Positions 10,152 through 22,080 of a stretch of DNA of 64,000 bases are shown one piece after another (the stretch's first letter is position 1; the number at the start of each line of letters is the position of its first letter). Below the pieces are notes generated by a model. That model was given only the letters and a program-made list of their open reading frames with translations. It made no database searches and had not been told where the DNA came from. The translations under genes were made by a program, and so were the position numbers. Source of the stretch: Trichostrongylus colubriformis (Eukaryota; Nematoda; Chromadorea; Rhabditida; Trichostrongylidae); contig OZ022261.1 of assembly GCA_963978905.1 (NCBI GenBank), positions 14,419,475-14,483,474 of the forward strand, read 5' to 3'.

Positions 10152-11451
10152 AACTGTTAACTCTTATCTCCATATTTAAGATCAACTGCAGAGTTCAACA
10201 CAATGGGCCTAGCGTACTTACCGTTACGCCCAAAACTCTGGCTAAGCGGTGGCTTAACCCCCTTCCTGGTCTAAGACTTTCGACTCAAATGCCATCAACG
10301 TTTAAAAATTCCGACAGCTTCATGAAGTATGTGGAAGAGCCAATTATTTCAGGTATCTCTTTTTTCATAACATGCCTCTTCAATGATAGTTGTAGCTTAG
10401 GATTTCAGGTGCTACACAGGATCTTGTGAAGCTATCTGCCTAGCATTCTATGTCTTACATAAGCTCAATAGCAGACCAGTTGCACACATACGGCTGTCGA
10501 AAGGGGATCTTGAAACAGCGAAAGCAATGACCTTTTCTTCTGGTACTATTCGTGGTGATAATATTGAGATGTTTCATAGGGTTTTAATTTTTATATGAAC
10601 AATGTACATTAAACCATTTACATCCACCACTGCAACAAGATTATAGCAATTCAACAACATGGACAACAAGCATACTTTGCTGGATTGCTTGCCTCCATTA
10701 GACTCCGTTGACAAGATGGCTGGTCTAACCTAAAATGAAAATGTATTCAGTTGTATTCTTCACATAGACGTGTTAGCTAATGGCACGTTCCGCTTCTCAT
10801 ATTCAACAACCTTGCATCATTGCCGACCTCTTCAACTACGACCCCCCCCTCTTCGCCCATCAAACACGACCCCCCCCCCTCAAGGAATCCTCGAATCCCG
10901 GAGTACCGTGCCTGCCGCCGGCCCTGCAAAGTATGAAGGCGACGCACCCTGTATTCGAGACGTTATATTGGCCGCACACCTAACTTCGTTCAATCGGTCA
11001 GATATGGAAGTAAAGAGGTGAAAAGTGTGTCGGAAATGAGAAATGGTTAGCGAGTTTCACCAAATAAGTGAGTGTGTCCAAAGTTAACGAGCGGTAATGT
11101 GCTTAGGACCATTGATCGATGCCTACATACCTAACGGTTTGCTGTGAGAAGCAATTTCAGCATGGATTTGTAAGGTAGGCAGCGATGTCTTGTCTTAATT
11201 GAAATCCCACCCATTCCTTTTCGAATACTTTGCGGACAATGTCGTTACTAGTTTGTTGGGTTATTGAAATGGATGCGTCGATGTTTTGGTGTGGACACGA
11301 TTTGGAATAAGGTTCGCATGAGGCCTGTTGTCATCATGCGGTTAGCAAGTTATAAAGATTATAAACCAAACAACTGCTGAGGTCATGAGTTCCAGATACT
11401 ACTAGTACAGTTACCACTGCGATAAAAGCAATTATTGCGCCGAAGAGGGTA
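10152..11451. other. No recognised gene
   Basis: Non-coding. Around 10838-10905 are two ACGACCCCCCC tracts followed by GGAATCCTCGAATCCCGG, a combination echoed near 29225 and 57546. A CTGCAAAGTATGAAGGCGAC end motif at 10925 belongs to the TTCATACTTTGC repeat family. Confidence 0.5.
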
Positions 11452-11657
11452 TGCGGAACACACTACATTCGGTAACATTCCCCACGTAATCATTATCAGT
11501 CGAGTTTTATGAGCTGAATGAAGTTGTTGAAGCAGCAGCAGAACGCGTTTTTCAGAAGAGAGTGTGCGGAACACGCTATATTCGGTAACATTCCCCACGT
11601 AATCATTATCACTAGAGTTTTATGAGCTGAATGAAGTTGTTGAAGCAGTTTCAGAAT
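11452..11657. repeat. 113-bp tandem duplication
   Basis: The block from TGCGGAACACACTACATTCG (11452) repeats at 11565 with few differences, through GAAGTTGTTGAAGCAG. Two copies are present, the second incomplete. Confidence 0.8.
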
Positions 11658-11985
11658 ACATACAGTAAAAGCGCAGTAAAATCACTACTAAAATGACGAG
11701 GCATTCCGAAACACGACTCTATGTAGGATCGGCTCTCCTTTTCGCGCTGTCGTCGCTCTCTTCACATCATCCTAGCTCATCAGTTTGTGCGCTCAGATGT
11801 ATGTCTTCACCTAAGCCTTAATAAAATGAGGAAGGTAGGGCTTCCCTCTCAGCTGAGGCTCAGGCAAAATACAGGGTACTAATGTAGTCGGAGGGGCCTC
11901 CACTGTGTTCAGCGTCCGGCGCTGTGGCTAGGATTTTTGCCTAAGCCTTAGTTGAAGTGGAACCTCCACCTCTCTGAATCCAAGC
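11658..11985. repeat. GCCTAAGCCTT-family hairpins
   Basis: CACCTAAGCCTTAATAAAAT at 11810 and GCTGAGGCTCAGGCAAAATA at 11860 form an inverted pair. A further TTTTTGCCTAAGCCTTAGTT follows at 11936. This is the same dispersed family as 674-892. Confidence 0.5.
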
Positions 11986-13042
11986 TTACAAGGGAAGGAC
12001 GCCAGGTCGAAGTGGCCATTCGGAATAGGATACATATGGTCTGACGTATTTTCGGACGCTGATTCGAATCTGTATTCGAAATGTGCAGAACGATTCTCTA
12101 AGCGGAGTTATGGAGGTTTTTTTTGAATGAACGGCTACACATTGGATCTCATTGGCAGGCACTATGTCATCAGCATGGCCCTTGCTGAGCTAGCAACGAC
12201 CACAGTGGCTCATCGGTAGTGGTCCGGATCTGCAGGCAAGGGTTATGAGTTTGCTCCCCGCCGGTTCGGATTCTTTTGCATTTTGTGTTTCATTGTCAGT
12301 AAGTGCTTTTTTTCACTTCTGGACGTTTCCTTTTACTGGTACCTATCGTACCCATCATTTCCTCTGCAACTTTACTTACAACTACTAACATTACTCACAA
12401 GGGAGGATACCAAGTCGAAGGAATCCCGTACCACACGAATTAGGCGTTGTTGCGTAAAAAGATTATGATATTCGTGCACAGGGGGTCGAATTACCCCTCT
12501 GTGCAAATTTTCAGCCAAATCCACTTTTTGGTCCAACTTCGGAAAATTGGGGGTGGCCAGGGGATAAAGTGGTAGTGTTTGATTTTCTTCTACAGAAAAC
12601 CCTGCAACCTGAACAAGATAGCACACACATACCTTATACACTTGCCCATCGCACTAAATGTGCGAAACAAGCGTCAAATAGGAGCATTTCCCAGGCAAGG
12701 GTCAACGACTTCTCCTTTGTTCACTGGGCTGCCACCCAATAGCCCATTTCTGAAATTTGGTCAAATTCTCGAATTGAGTAAAAACTTGTCCCTTGGGGTA
12801 ATTTGACTCCCCAAACACGAAAATTACCCTGGTTTTGCGCAAGAACGTCTGGCTTGCGTGCTATGGGCTTCAAAACCTACCACATAATAGTACTGTTTTT
12901 TCGAAAAACCCGCCATAACTCCTCTCAGAGAATCGTTCTGCAAATTTCGAATACAGGTTCGAGATCAGCGTCCGAAAACACGTCGGACCATATGTGTCCC
13001 ATTCCGAATGGCCACTTCGACCTGTGGTCCTTCTCTTGTTAG
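11986..13042. mobile_element. Non-autonomous element with ~145-bp inverted ends
   Basis: The left arm (11986-12130) and right arm (12888-13042) are inverted copies; for example, GTGGCCATTCGGAAT at 12020 reappears reversed at 13003, and AGAACGATTCTCT at 12088 reappears reversed at 12918. The ~750-bp interior has no transposase-like frame. The arms encode only shadow ORFs. Superfamily unknown; no target duplication identified. Confidence 0.65.
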
Positions 13043-13097
13043 GTTCAAATATACGTCAAGTGTACAAACTTAATACGACCCTGTGGAAATGAGTAGC

Positions 13098-13145
13098 CTT
13101 CTCCCCCACCCCCCCCCCCCTCTCCTCCCCTCCCCTCCCCTCCAA
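13098..13145. repeat. C-rich low-complexity tract
   Basis: A poly-C run is followed by repeats of CTCCC over about 45 bp. Confidence 0.9.
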
Positions 13146-13558
13146 TCTGCATTACCACCCAAAACACTAGTAGCCAAAGCTAAAACTCATTCCGAACCTT
13201 TGTTCGGCAAAAAACAACATTAGAATCTCATTGTAGATTCCTCAACCTTAGAACGCCTTGGACATTCCGCGCTGTCAGGCAAGTGTAACGCTTTATTTCA
13301 GAGCTGAAGCTTAGTTAACGATGGTAGAAGTCCTTCAGAACCTTAGTTCAAAGGGCAGCATTACAGTTTCGTTGCGGAATACTTCGATTGTGCGAAAAAA
13401 CCTGATCCGGCAACAACAATTAGAAGTGATTCCAAAAGTTCTAAGTATAACTTGAACTTGAAACAGGCTTTTTTCTTCTCCAAACGAGCTTTACAAATAA
13501 TTTGATCGAATGCGGCAGGGGAAATCGGAAGGATCGTAGTCAGAGCACTTCTCACCAT

Positions 13559-13908
13559 AGGCCGCGTTCATACTTTGCGGCACCACATTCAACGGCGTCA
13601 ATCGACGCCGGAGCCGTAAAGATCAGAATCATGTGCCCAACGCCGAGTACAACGGCACTCTGGCAGCGCGGTCTGTATATAACGCTCGACCGAACCATAC
13701 TACAGTATGTGATCGCACAAATCTATGGCGAAGCGTGTGCGAATCTTGCCGCACTTTGGCAATATTCTCGCCAAGATTCGATTCAAGTCTCGCCACAGAT
13801 TTACGCGAGCTCCCGCCACGATCATCATACTGTAATGTGGTTCGGTCGAGCGTTATAAAGAGTGTCGCCGTCGGCGCCTATGCCGCAAAGTATGAACGCG
13901 ACCTCAGG
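13559..13908. mobile_element. Fold-back MITE (TTCATACTTTGC family)
   Basis: GGCCGCGTTCATACTTTGCG at 13560 is matched by its reverse complement at about 13887-13907. Inside, ATAACGCTCGACCGAACCAT at 13679 is mirrored at about 13837-13856. Almost the whole 350 bp folds on itself. The ~115-residue ORFs here are artefacts of the palindrome. Confidence 0.7.
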
Positions 13909-14985
13909 CACCATTCAACTATCGCTACCCTAGACATCGAGAGTTGGTCAAAAATAATTTCGCCGTCTCTTTGTGTATAGGAGTATTTGGGAGTTGATCA
14001 CGAATATGACATCTTTTTTTGGCGTAGGCCAATTTGGTGCAGCAACTTTCTCACACCACTTTCGTTCAAAATTGGCATTCTGGGTTATTGAGAATGCTGA
14101 TCACGAACATGACGATGATTTTTAGCGAGGACGTTGTTTGGCTCAAAATGGCGCCAGCCTTGTTCTCTTGCGCTGTAATGGTCTTCTCGCTGTTGTCTTC
14201 TACCTGATACTATCCCTCATCGTTGGTTTGCACATTCAAGCTTCTATTTTCGCCTGAGCCTTAGCGGAAATAGAAGGCTTCTTTCCTCGTTAAGGCTTAG
14301 GCAAAAATCGTGGCAACAATGTGGTGCCCTTACTTATTAGCACGGCTACAGTGACTCTGACAATGAGTGACACCAGCGCCCCAAATGAATGCCCTATTCG
14401 TGATTAGCACCGAAAATATACTTATGGGCCAAGTTTGCGGTCTTGGTGGAAACAAGTTGGCAAAAACTTGGTGTAACTGCACAAGATCGGCGCCGAAGTT
14501 ATTAAAAACGGATGTCATATTCGTGATCAGTATCCCAAATAAATCTGATAGAGGCACTTTCAGCTCATAATTTGACCAAATCGCGGTGTTTGGGAAGTGA
14601 TAGTTGTACAGTGCTTCAACTTGAAAAGGATACTGGCGCGCGTGGGAAAATTTGTTTCCAAAATTGATTACGAGATGAGAGTGGAAGATTTCACTACGGA
14701 TGTACTCTGTACTATATACATTCGTACTCCTTACTTTTGCTACGCTCGAATGTCCGAGTCTAGTAGAGGGTATGTCCGCAACCAATACACACACATTTTA
14801 TTCGACGCCAGGTATACTGTAAGTCGTTTCTGGCCAGTCTGAACTTTCGTTCTTGTCATGCAATTGTACTGTGGACTTTGATTAGTGCCATGATACTAGA
14901 CGAATTTATTGCAGTTCTTCTCTGTTTTTCCTTATCAATATTGTGGCTACCCTGCGTTGCTATTTTGCTGATAAATGTTGCTTTC
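13909..14985. other. No recognised gene; one small fold-back
   Basis: At 14250-14310, TTCGCCTGAGCCTTAGCGGA and the later AAGGCTTAGGCAAAAA form a short inverted pair of the GCCTAAGCCTT family. ORFs at 14330-14794 (minus) and 14597-14842 (plus) show no family match. Confidence 0.5.
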
Positions 14986-15216
14986 GGGTCAAATAAAGTC
15001 GGGGGGAGACGCAACTTTACGTCGACGTTTCACCCACGTCAAAGCTTCTTTCCCACCCTAGGCTTGGGCTAAAGCAGATGAGACCTGGCTTTGACAAATG
15101 CTTTTTTATGTGGAAGGATGAGATATCAATTTTAGCCTAGGCCTAGGGAGGGAAAGGAGTTCCGACGTCGACGCAAAGTTGCGTCTCTCCCCCCCCCTCT
15201 GACTTTATTTGACCCC
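14986..15216. mobile_element. Fold-back MITE ending in GGGTCAAATAAAGTC
   Basis: The left end GGTCAAATAAAGTCGGGGGG and the right end (its inverse near 15200-15216) flank further inverted matches: GACGCAACTTTACGTCGACG against 15160-15180, and AGGCTTGGGCTAAA against TTTAGCCTAGGCCT. It lies ~200 bp upstream of the HADH start codon. Confidence 0.7.
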
Positions 15217-15411
15217 TGCTTTTTTTAAAGTTGCAGTTCTTACTAGGACAGTTTTATCAGTAGTTACAGTAAACAAGTAAACAATAATTTGTAGTTATGG
15301 GTGTTCGCTTTCAAATTCGATCACAATGCTATCCGCGTTTTTTAACATATTGTATTACCTTTCTCCAGAAATTTGTTTGGTGATTTTATTGTTACTTTAT
15401 TTCATTTTCTA

Positions 15412-15419
15412 TTTTCCAG
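15412..15419 (+). promoter_or_regulatory. Probable spliced-leader (trans-splice) acceptor
   Basis: TTTTCCAG sits immediately before the HADH ATG at 15420, preceded by a T-rich stretch (15370-15411). In nematodes this pattern marks SL trans-splicing with essentially no gene-encoded 5' UTR. An ordinary intron after an upstream non-coding exon is the alternative. Confidence 0.65.
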
Positions 15420-18400
15420 ATGTTGTCAACAAAAGCCTTGCCTTTTCGTCGATGTTTTTCGACCAGTATTTCTCAGTTTTCTAAAGTGAATAATGTGGCC
15501 ATCGTTGGTGCTGGTCTTATGGGATCAGGAATTGCACAGGTACAGTTTACTTCCATGCTGAGGTAGCAAGTTCCTCCTTGACGGATGGGGCGGATTTCTC
15601 GGAGAGCTCATAAATGAGTGGTCATCCAACTAATGGAAGGATAAAATTCATAGATATATACGGTCTTTTGGCATAATAACGGTAGTAACACATTCACATC
15701 TGCTTGATCACACCTTTGAACTCATCCAGTTCTGGTTTTGAGATCGTATCTGAGTGGAGTAGTACAAGTCTTGCGTCAAAAGTTAGTAGGAATGAGCACT
15801 ATGAGGAGGAAGAGGGGGGAGGTGGAGGACGAAGGGGGAAGGTGGGGAACCACATGAAAAAATGACAGTGAGCCAAGGGTGTGAACTGCACTCAGGTCTA
15901 AGAAGAGAAGTAGGGCAAGTGCATGAACCACTTTGGCCTCCCCTTCTCCGTATTGGAAAGCTGATGGAACGCCCTTCCCACCTATGAGCGGTCTTTTGTC
16001 AGTTACTGTATTCAGGTGACAGCTGCTGCAAAACTCAATGTATTTTTGGTGGACCAATCTGATGAAATACTGGACAAAGCCCGGAAAAGCATTGACACAA
16101 ACCTGCGACGAGTCGCCAAGAAAAAGCACTCCGACGATAAGGCTGTAAGTTTTTTTTTCTGTGTATTCTGTCATTAACCAGTACGGATAGCGCGAAGCAG
16201 TGAGCTGAAGACCATTCTATGTGCTGTATAACCAGGTTAGGACAATCACATGCGGCGTTGGTGTTTGCGTAAGTCCAGAGAAGAAGGAACTATGCAAAGT
16301 GTGAAGCAAATTCCTTAAATGAAAATAAACGTTTCGCAATACGTTAGAAGTGGTTTGAATGATTCACTCACTCCGGAACTCCTTGCACCTGTGCTCCGAG
16401 CTGTCGCCCCGGATCACATAGCACATGCTTCTATCTTTAGTATCACTGAGTTCAGCTTTTTCTCGAAATTGACTTGATACCAATTGACTTGGTTTTTGTC
16501 AGGCTCAAGAAGCGCTTGTGGCAGGCTCATTGTCCCGGCTACACTTGACAACATCGCTTGAAAAGGCTGTGAAGGATGCCGATTTAGTTATTGAAGCAAT
16601 TGTAGAGAATATTGATGTGAAACGAAAATTGTTCAGTGAAGTGGAAAAGTTTGCAAAATCGTGAGTTTCTGTTCATACCTGTGATTTACTAGCACTTAGG
16701 TGGCAGCGATTCTGATTCTTATTTCTTTTTTTTATAGCACAGCTATTTTAACTACTAATACTTCATCACTTCGCTTGGCTGACATCGCTGCCAATCTGAA
16801 ATCTAAGAGTCAATTTGGCGGACTTCACTTCTTCAATCCGGTGCCAGTTATGAAACTTCTTGAGGTGGGTTTTGTTTGCAGAAATTGTGACATCGGTTTT
16901 TGTGATGGAACGAAAGTTGACCTCGACAGTTCCTGTCGGCATGTGACTGATCCACTCGATGTAGGATGGGCAGATGACCAGGCCATCCGCATAGATGAGT
17001 TCCTTAATAAACATTGGTGCCAGTTTCTCCTGCGTTGAAAGCGCAAGCTATTCCCACGTTCCGCCAATTTTTCCGTCCACGGCGCTGTTTTTTTCTCCCC
17101 GACACAATACTCTTTAAATTTATATATCTTCATGAATTGTTTTCCTTTGTAGATTGTACGGCATGATGAGACGTCAAAGGATACATTTGAAAGTCTCATG
17201 GAATATGGCAGGAATATCGGAAAGAAGACGGTCGCGTGCAAGGTCAGTTCAGTTTAAAATCTGTATATTTCTGTTATTCACTTTCAATGTCCAATTCATT
17301 TCTTTCGCGTTTGCGACGAATTTTTATTTTTTGTTCATAATACAACTCTTCATTTTAATGAAGGAAAGAGTAGAACAGTAGGGTTATGAGGGCAACTGTA
17401 AGAGCGATAATTTGGGTATTTAGGTGGGGGAATTATCGTTGCTATAAATCAATGGCAGGGGTCCAAGGAGGCTGAGTTCCTTTCCCAGCCTAGTACGTAA
17501 TTCAACTCACGGACACGTATCGCGTGTTCCTGCGTCTCCGACCGATACTCATTCGAGAGGTGGACAGAAATTACCTTCATCACAGAAGTTCACAAGGAGA
17601 GTGGGGATTTATACACTCGACTTTGTAGCTAGCTCTTTTAGTTCCTTAAAGCCGCTATAATTACCGCGTCCGCTTCCATTTCATGTAATCGATCAATTTG
17701 CCGCTCCTACCATTCACTGTGGTTTGTATCTCCTGCTGCTCTTGAAAATTTTTTAATGTTCATGCCTTGTTCTAACCGCAGTATATATTACCATGCATTT
17801 AATGATTCCTGCGATATAGGTGTTTAATGAATTTTCAGGACACTCCAGGCTTCATTGTGAATCGTTTGCTTGTACCATACATGTTCGAAGCTTTACGAAT
17901 GGTCGACCGTGGTGATGCTTCGGTAGAGGTAATTCGATACTCGTCGTCGTGTTAACTGTATTTTCTTCATTGTATAGTTATGTTAATCATTTCACATGCC
18001 ATCCTTACTCTCTGGTTTAAGACCTTATTTGAAACATGCGAGTTGTGGCACGTCTTTTTTGTATTAATGTAAGAAGGAAATTCTGCAGTAACGGTTACCT
18101 TGAGTTTTAAGTAGCAAATCGTTTCCGCTCAGTACTGCCTCGGACAGGAAATTACCCTCGTCATAGAAGTCCTCGAGGAGAATGGGGGTCCATTTACTCT
18201 GCTTTGTGTCTACCTGTTTTAGTTTTTTTTTTTGATGCCGCGATAGTTATCGCGTCCGCTTCCATTTATTGTAATCGATCAATTTACCCCTCTTACCACT
18301 TACTGAGATTTGTATCTCCGTTGCTCTTTGATTTTTGATGCCCATTCCTTGCTCTGAGTGCCAAGCACCGCAGTATATATTACCACAAATGCCTGTCCTA

Positions 18401-20303
18401 ATTGAAAATATAATTTTGGAAAATAACGACTGATATCTCGCTCTTTGAAGCTTTACTAGAAGTGGGTGATATGTGGTTGCAGTCGATAGTTATTTCGTCG
18501 TAGTTACGAGGATCTGGCAGACAAACCATGTTTATTATAGTCTTCAAGTTCCATTTAGTAAACAAAAAACACTTCATTAAAGGACGTCGACGTTGCCATG
18601 AAGCTAGGTGCAGGCTATCCAATGGGACCGTTCGAGCTGTGCGACTACGTAGGCCTTGATACCACGAAGTTCATTATGGATGGTTAGTTTGTTTTGAATG
18701 TTTCGAATATTTATTTGTGCTTCCAAACCCTCCCTATTTATAAGAAACTGGCATCCTGGTGCCTTCTTGTGTATGTTGTTTCAATCGGGCGCTGCGAACA
18801 GAACTCTGTGCTTTTATCTGCTCCTCGAAACCTCCCAGGCATTTGATCCAATGAACATGATTCGCATATGTATATCTTGCGCTCCGCTGGCCATGGGGGA
18901 CATTGTGAGTTGCGAGTGCCTCATACCCATTCACTCTCCTTTTGACGGAAATCTTATTGGAATCGTTTAAATTTATCATACAAACTATTCAGAGGTCTTC
19001 TGAAGCAGCGGAATTCCTGGTTTTAGTCCGTTTCGGAAAATATTTGTTCTTGAACAAAATTTGACCAAAAAAGCAGTGGTACTGTATAACAGCAGTGCTG
19101 CTTTTATGAAATATACTGCATTTACTATTCTCTTCCGAAAGTTCATTCTTCTTTAAAAAATTGCAAACATTGCCGAAATCCGAATAGGACATAGAAATGG
19201 GATGATAACTCATATGTAACAATCTCTTTTGATGTTTTCAGTACAAAAATCTTACATTAAAAATTCAAAAAAAAATCTTCTCAAAAGCAATTGTCCCACG
19301 GCATCGCGTGCCATCAAGAAACGCGTGCGCGGTCATATGCGGCCCGCTCAGTGATACAAATTTTGTCAAAATCATTGCTGGTGACGCAATACTTTGAAAT
19401 GTGATTATATAGGGTCCGCAAATAGCGCGCTCGATCTTTGAAATGAAATAAGGCAAGTTGTGTGAGAGGTATAAGTGAAATTTATTTTTTGTTTGAAAGA
19501 GTATTCGAAGGCATTATGTATGGAAAAAACATCGTTCAAATGGCCACCTCAGCTTCGCTTGGTGGCGCGCATACAGGAAGTCTAATTTTAGTGACTCTGG
19601 CGCACAAATCGGGCTGTATTTCATCGATGGCGTGGCGTATGTTGACTTTGAGGTCATCAGTGCTTTGTGGTTGGTTTGCGTAGACCTGCGATCTAAGAAA
19701 ACCCCACACGAAATAGTCTAGTGGGGTGAAATCGCACGATCTCGGTGGCCAGTTGATGTCGCCTCCGCGCGAGATAACCTTTCCTCCGAAGCGCTCGTGC
19801 TCCGTTGTCGTGATCCGTTGTCGCGCGCGCTGTGTGGCTCGTAGCGCCGTCCTGCTGAAACCACATATCCTCGACATCCATATAGTCGTTTTCATGCCAG
19901 AAAAAGTTCGTTATCATGGATCTGTATCGAAATTGGCAGAGCGTGGGGAACTTTGCTCGAACCAATGAATGATTTTCATAATAAGTTTTGATGATTTGCA
20001 CACGTTGCTCGCGGCTGAATTGGTTCATGGTGATTTGTGAAGACACTGAATAATAACAACAACTTCGATAACTCTACCACAAACAACGTGGCCGCCATGA
20101 GCTGTCAAAGATAGAGCGCGCTCATTGGCGGACCCTATAGTTGATGTGCTGATTACCACTCAAAAATAAACTTGCATTCAGGATGGCATAAGCTGGAACC
20201 ATCACAAACACTGTTCACTCCGAACAAGACCTTGGACAAATTGGTGAACGAAGGCAAACTTGGGCGGAAATCCGGCGAAGGCTTCTATAAGTACACGAAC
20301 TGA
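15420..20303 (+). CDS. HADH: Mitochondrial short-chain L-3-hydroxyacyl-CoA dehydrogenase
   Basis: This enzyme oxidises L-3-hydroxyacyl-CoA to 3-ketoacyl-CoA with NAD+, the third step of mitochondrial fatty-acid beta-oxidation. Eight exons join in frame: 15420-15539, 16016-16144, 16503-16660, 16738-16864, 17153-17242, 17839-17928, 18583-18682 and 20182-20303 (TGA 20301). They give 311 residues, close to the family's ~310. Residues 1-22 are basic and Ser-rich, like a mitochondrial targeting peptide. The NAD-binding glycines are at 30, 32 and 35 (GAGLMGSG), with Asp53 at the ribose position. The catalytic pair is His166/Glu178 in [13 protein letters not shown], and Asn216 lies in GFIVNRLL. The C-terminal domain ends GEGFYKY. 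All introns begin GT and end AG. The acceptor before exon 7 (TTAAAG) is weak, with A rather than a pyrimidine at -3. Intron 7 (1.5 kb) carries a mariner remnant, and repeats flank exon 6. All catalytic residues are intact, so it is probably functional. Confidence 0.95.
17562..17794 (+). repeat. Intron 5 copy of direct repeat flanking exon 6
   Basis: This runs from GGACAGAAATTACCTTCATC to the GCAGTATATATTACCA end. It is repeated in the same orientation in intron 6 (18142-18386), with shared landmarks such as CGCGTCCGCTTCCATTT and GTAATCGATCAATTT. The two copies are visibly diverged. Confidence 0.8.
18142..18386 (+). repeat. Intron 6 copy of direct repeat flanking exon 6
   Basis: This is the partner of 17562-17794, in the same order and orientation. 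Exon 6 (17839-17928) lies between the copies and is not itself duplicated. Confidence 0.8.
19410..20137 (-). mobile_element. Degenerate mariner-like element in HADH intron 7
   Basis: This 728-bp element is flanked by TA (19408-19409 and 20138-20139). Its inverted ends are TAGGGTCCGC...GCGCGCTC...ATCTTTGA. The minus strand encodes a broken transposase: an N-terminal helix-turn-helix start ([20 protein letters not shown]), then a jump to [11 protein letters not shown] (second catalytic Asp region), then after a frameshift [20 protein letters not shown] (third acidic region) and a C-terminal piece ending near 19536. Most of the DNA-binding domain and the first catalytic Asp are deleted. It is antisense to the host gene and inactive. 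Confidence 0.85.
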
Positions 20304-22080
20304 CTAAATATTTCTTGTATCTTCTGCCTTGCCTTCATAAACAAAGATCTACGTTTATTTCGATTGTGTACTGCAATAAGTTTGTAAGTCGGAATGTGTG
20401 TTGCCTGTATAGTGGTAGATCATGCGGGTGATCCTCCGAAGCACCGTTAGGTTTGGAACAATCAGTAATGGACTATCAAATGGTATTAAATGAACATACC
20501 AGCATTGTCTGCAAACTGTCTTGTCACAGTCTTGTATCCTTACTAGTTGTAGCCTAACCTTCAAAGCGTCGCATGATAGCCTTGGCCGTGCATATCGCAT
20601 ACTAAGGAGGCTTCTGTTTGGCCTCTGAAATGACACAAGTATGGATGAAGGGGGTGGGATATTCAGTGTATTGATGCTGTCTACCCACGTCCGATTCATG
20701 TTCCCGTTATCGGTCGTCCAGGCATGCTGTTCGATGCCTTGCGCGGGTGTAGGCGATCACGGATTTAGATAGACCTCTGCCTGCTACACTGTGGTAGCTT
20801 GTGGCCTATGGTCCTGTGATAAAGATTATTCAGACAATTTGTGTATGTGAATTCTATCCTTTTAACAAGTCTATTCACTGTATTCATGACTGGGTGATGT
20901 TACCGTAACATAATACTCAAAAAGGTGAATTTCAAAATTAAGGGAAAACCGAAATAGCTCCCTCCAACCTTAAAGACAATCCAGTTTGTAAAGTCAAGTG
21001 CCACGCCCACTTCTCATTTCAATATTCCTACAATAGTCCACTCGCTTTTCAATATATCCTTGGAGGAAACTGTCACAGAGAACACCTTAAAGGAACCGGA
21101 AGGGGTCCGAAACAAGAGAAAAATGCAAAGAAATGAGCATTTTGTAACGAACACAGAAGGTTAGAAGCGATAATCGAAGAAAAAACCGGGATTCAAGAGC
21201 GCATCGCTGCGGTGTGTATTCGCATCCAATTCGCATCATCTCACAGACCTTCCGAGTTGTCCGCTGTAGGAGACGGGCTGCGGGCCGACGTTAGTTGTAG
21301 CACCTGACTCTCAGCGAAGTGGAGTGGCCATTCCCATTACATTAGCATTCATGTAAGTACATCTAGAAACAATATAAGAAAGAACAAAGTAAAAAGTGAA
21401 AAGAAAAAACAAATTTCTAATAGAAACATCTCATTTTGGCACCATGCCAAGGCGTCAAATTGGCGAGTTTGTGCAGTGGCGGCCACTTAAACTCGTCCAC
21501 ACTACGTCTGTTCTACCGTAAGCCAAAATTATCCCCTTCTGGTGTCTTTAAAGGTCACCGACCTGGCAGCTCTACTGACCGTGTGCCCCAACCGTCACCC
21601 GAAATGGCCCCATCTGATAGACGCTACCGCGGTGGGTACCCACGGAGCTATGGGCAGCGTTCACGGCTGAGTGGCATGGCTGCCATCACCGTCTGCATCA
21701 CCTCCTTCAGTGATACAGAGGGTGCGAAAGTACGTCCTCGATCGTTGGACAGTGTCGTGGTATTCCAAGATTCAGTAATGTTATTTTATACATTGTATTC
21801 AATGCTAATGGTTCATCTTTCCTACTGTAATTGATCGCAACGGGGATAACGTCGGTGTGCGCTTTCTTGTATGTAATGTTTGTGAAAAAGGGCGACTATA
21901 CAGATAAAGGCACCATGAACGACTGTAACAGAGTAGGGGTCATATTTCTCGAGTTTTTGTCGGCGCATTCAGATCGTTCTGTATTGTTGCCTGCTCAACT
22001 GAACATCTACTTTCTATTCCACAATCGGCCAAAATGGTCGCTAACGATCTCTTTGAGGAAAGTGTCGAAATTCCTTACAT
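20304..22080. other. HADH 3' flank and non-coding DNA
   Basis: No canonical AATAAA follows the HADH stop closely; ATAAAC at 20337 is the nearest variant. Beyond it are only short unassignable ORFs, including 21436-21834 (+), which has no recognisable domain. Confidence 0.5.

Noticed and set aside
21436..21834. 132-residue + strand ORF
   Set aside because: No domain, no splice-site support and no codon pattern distinguishing it from background.
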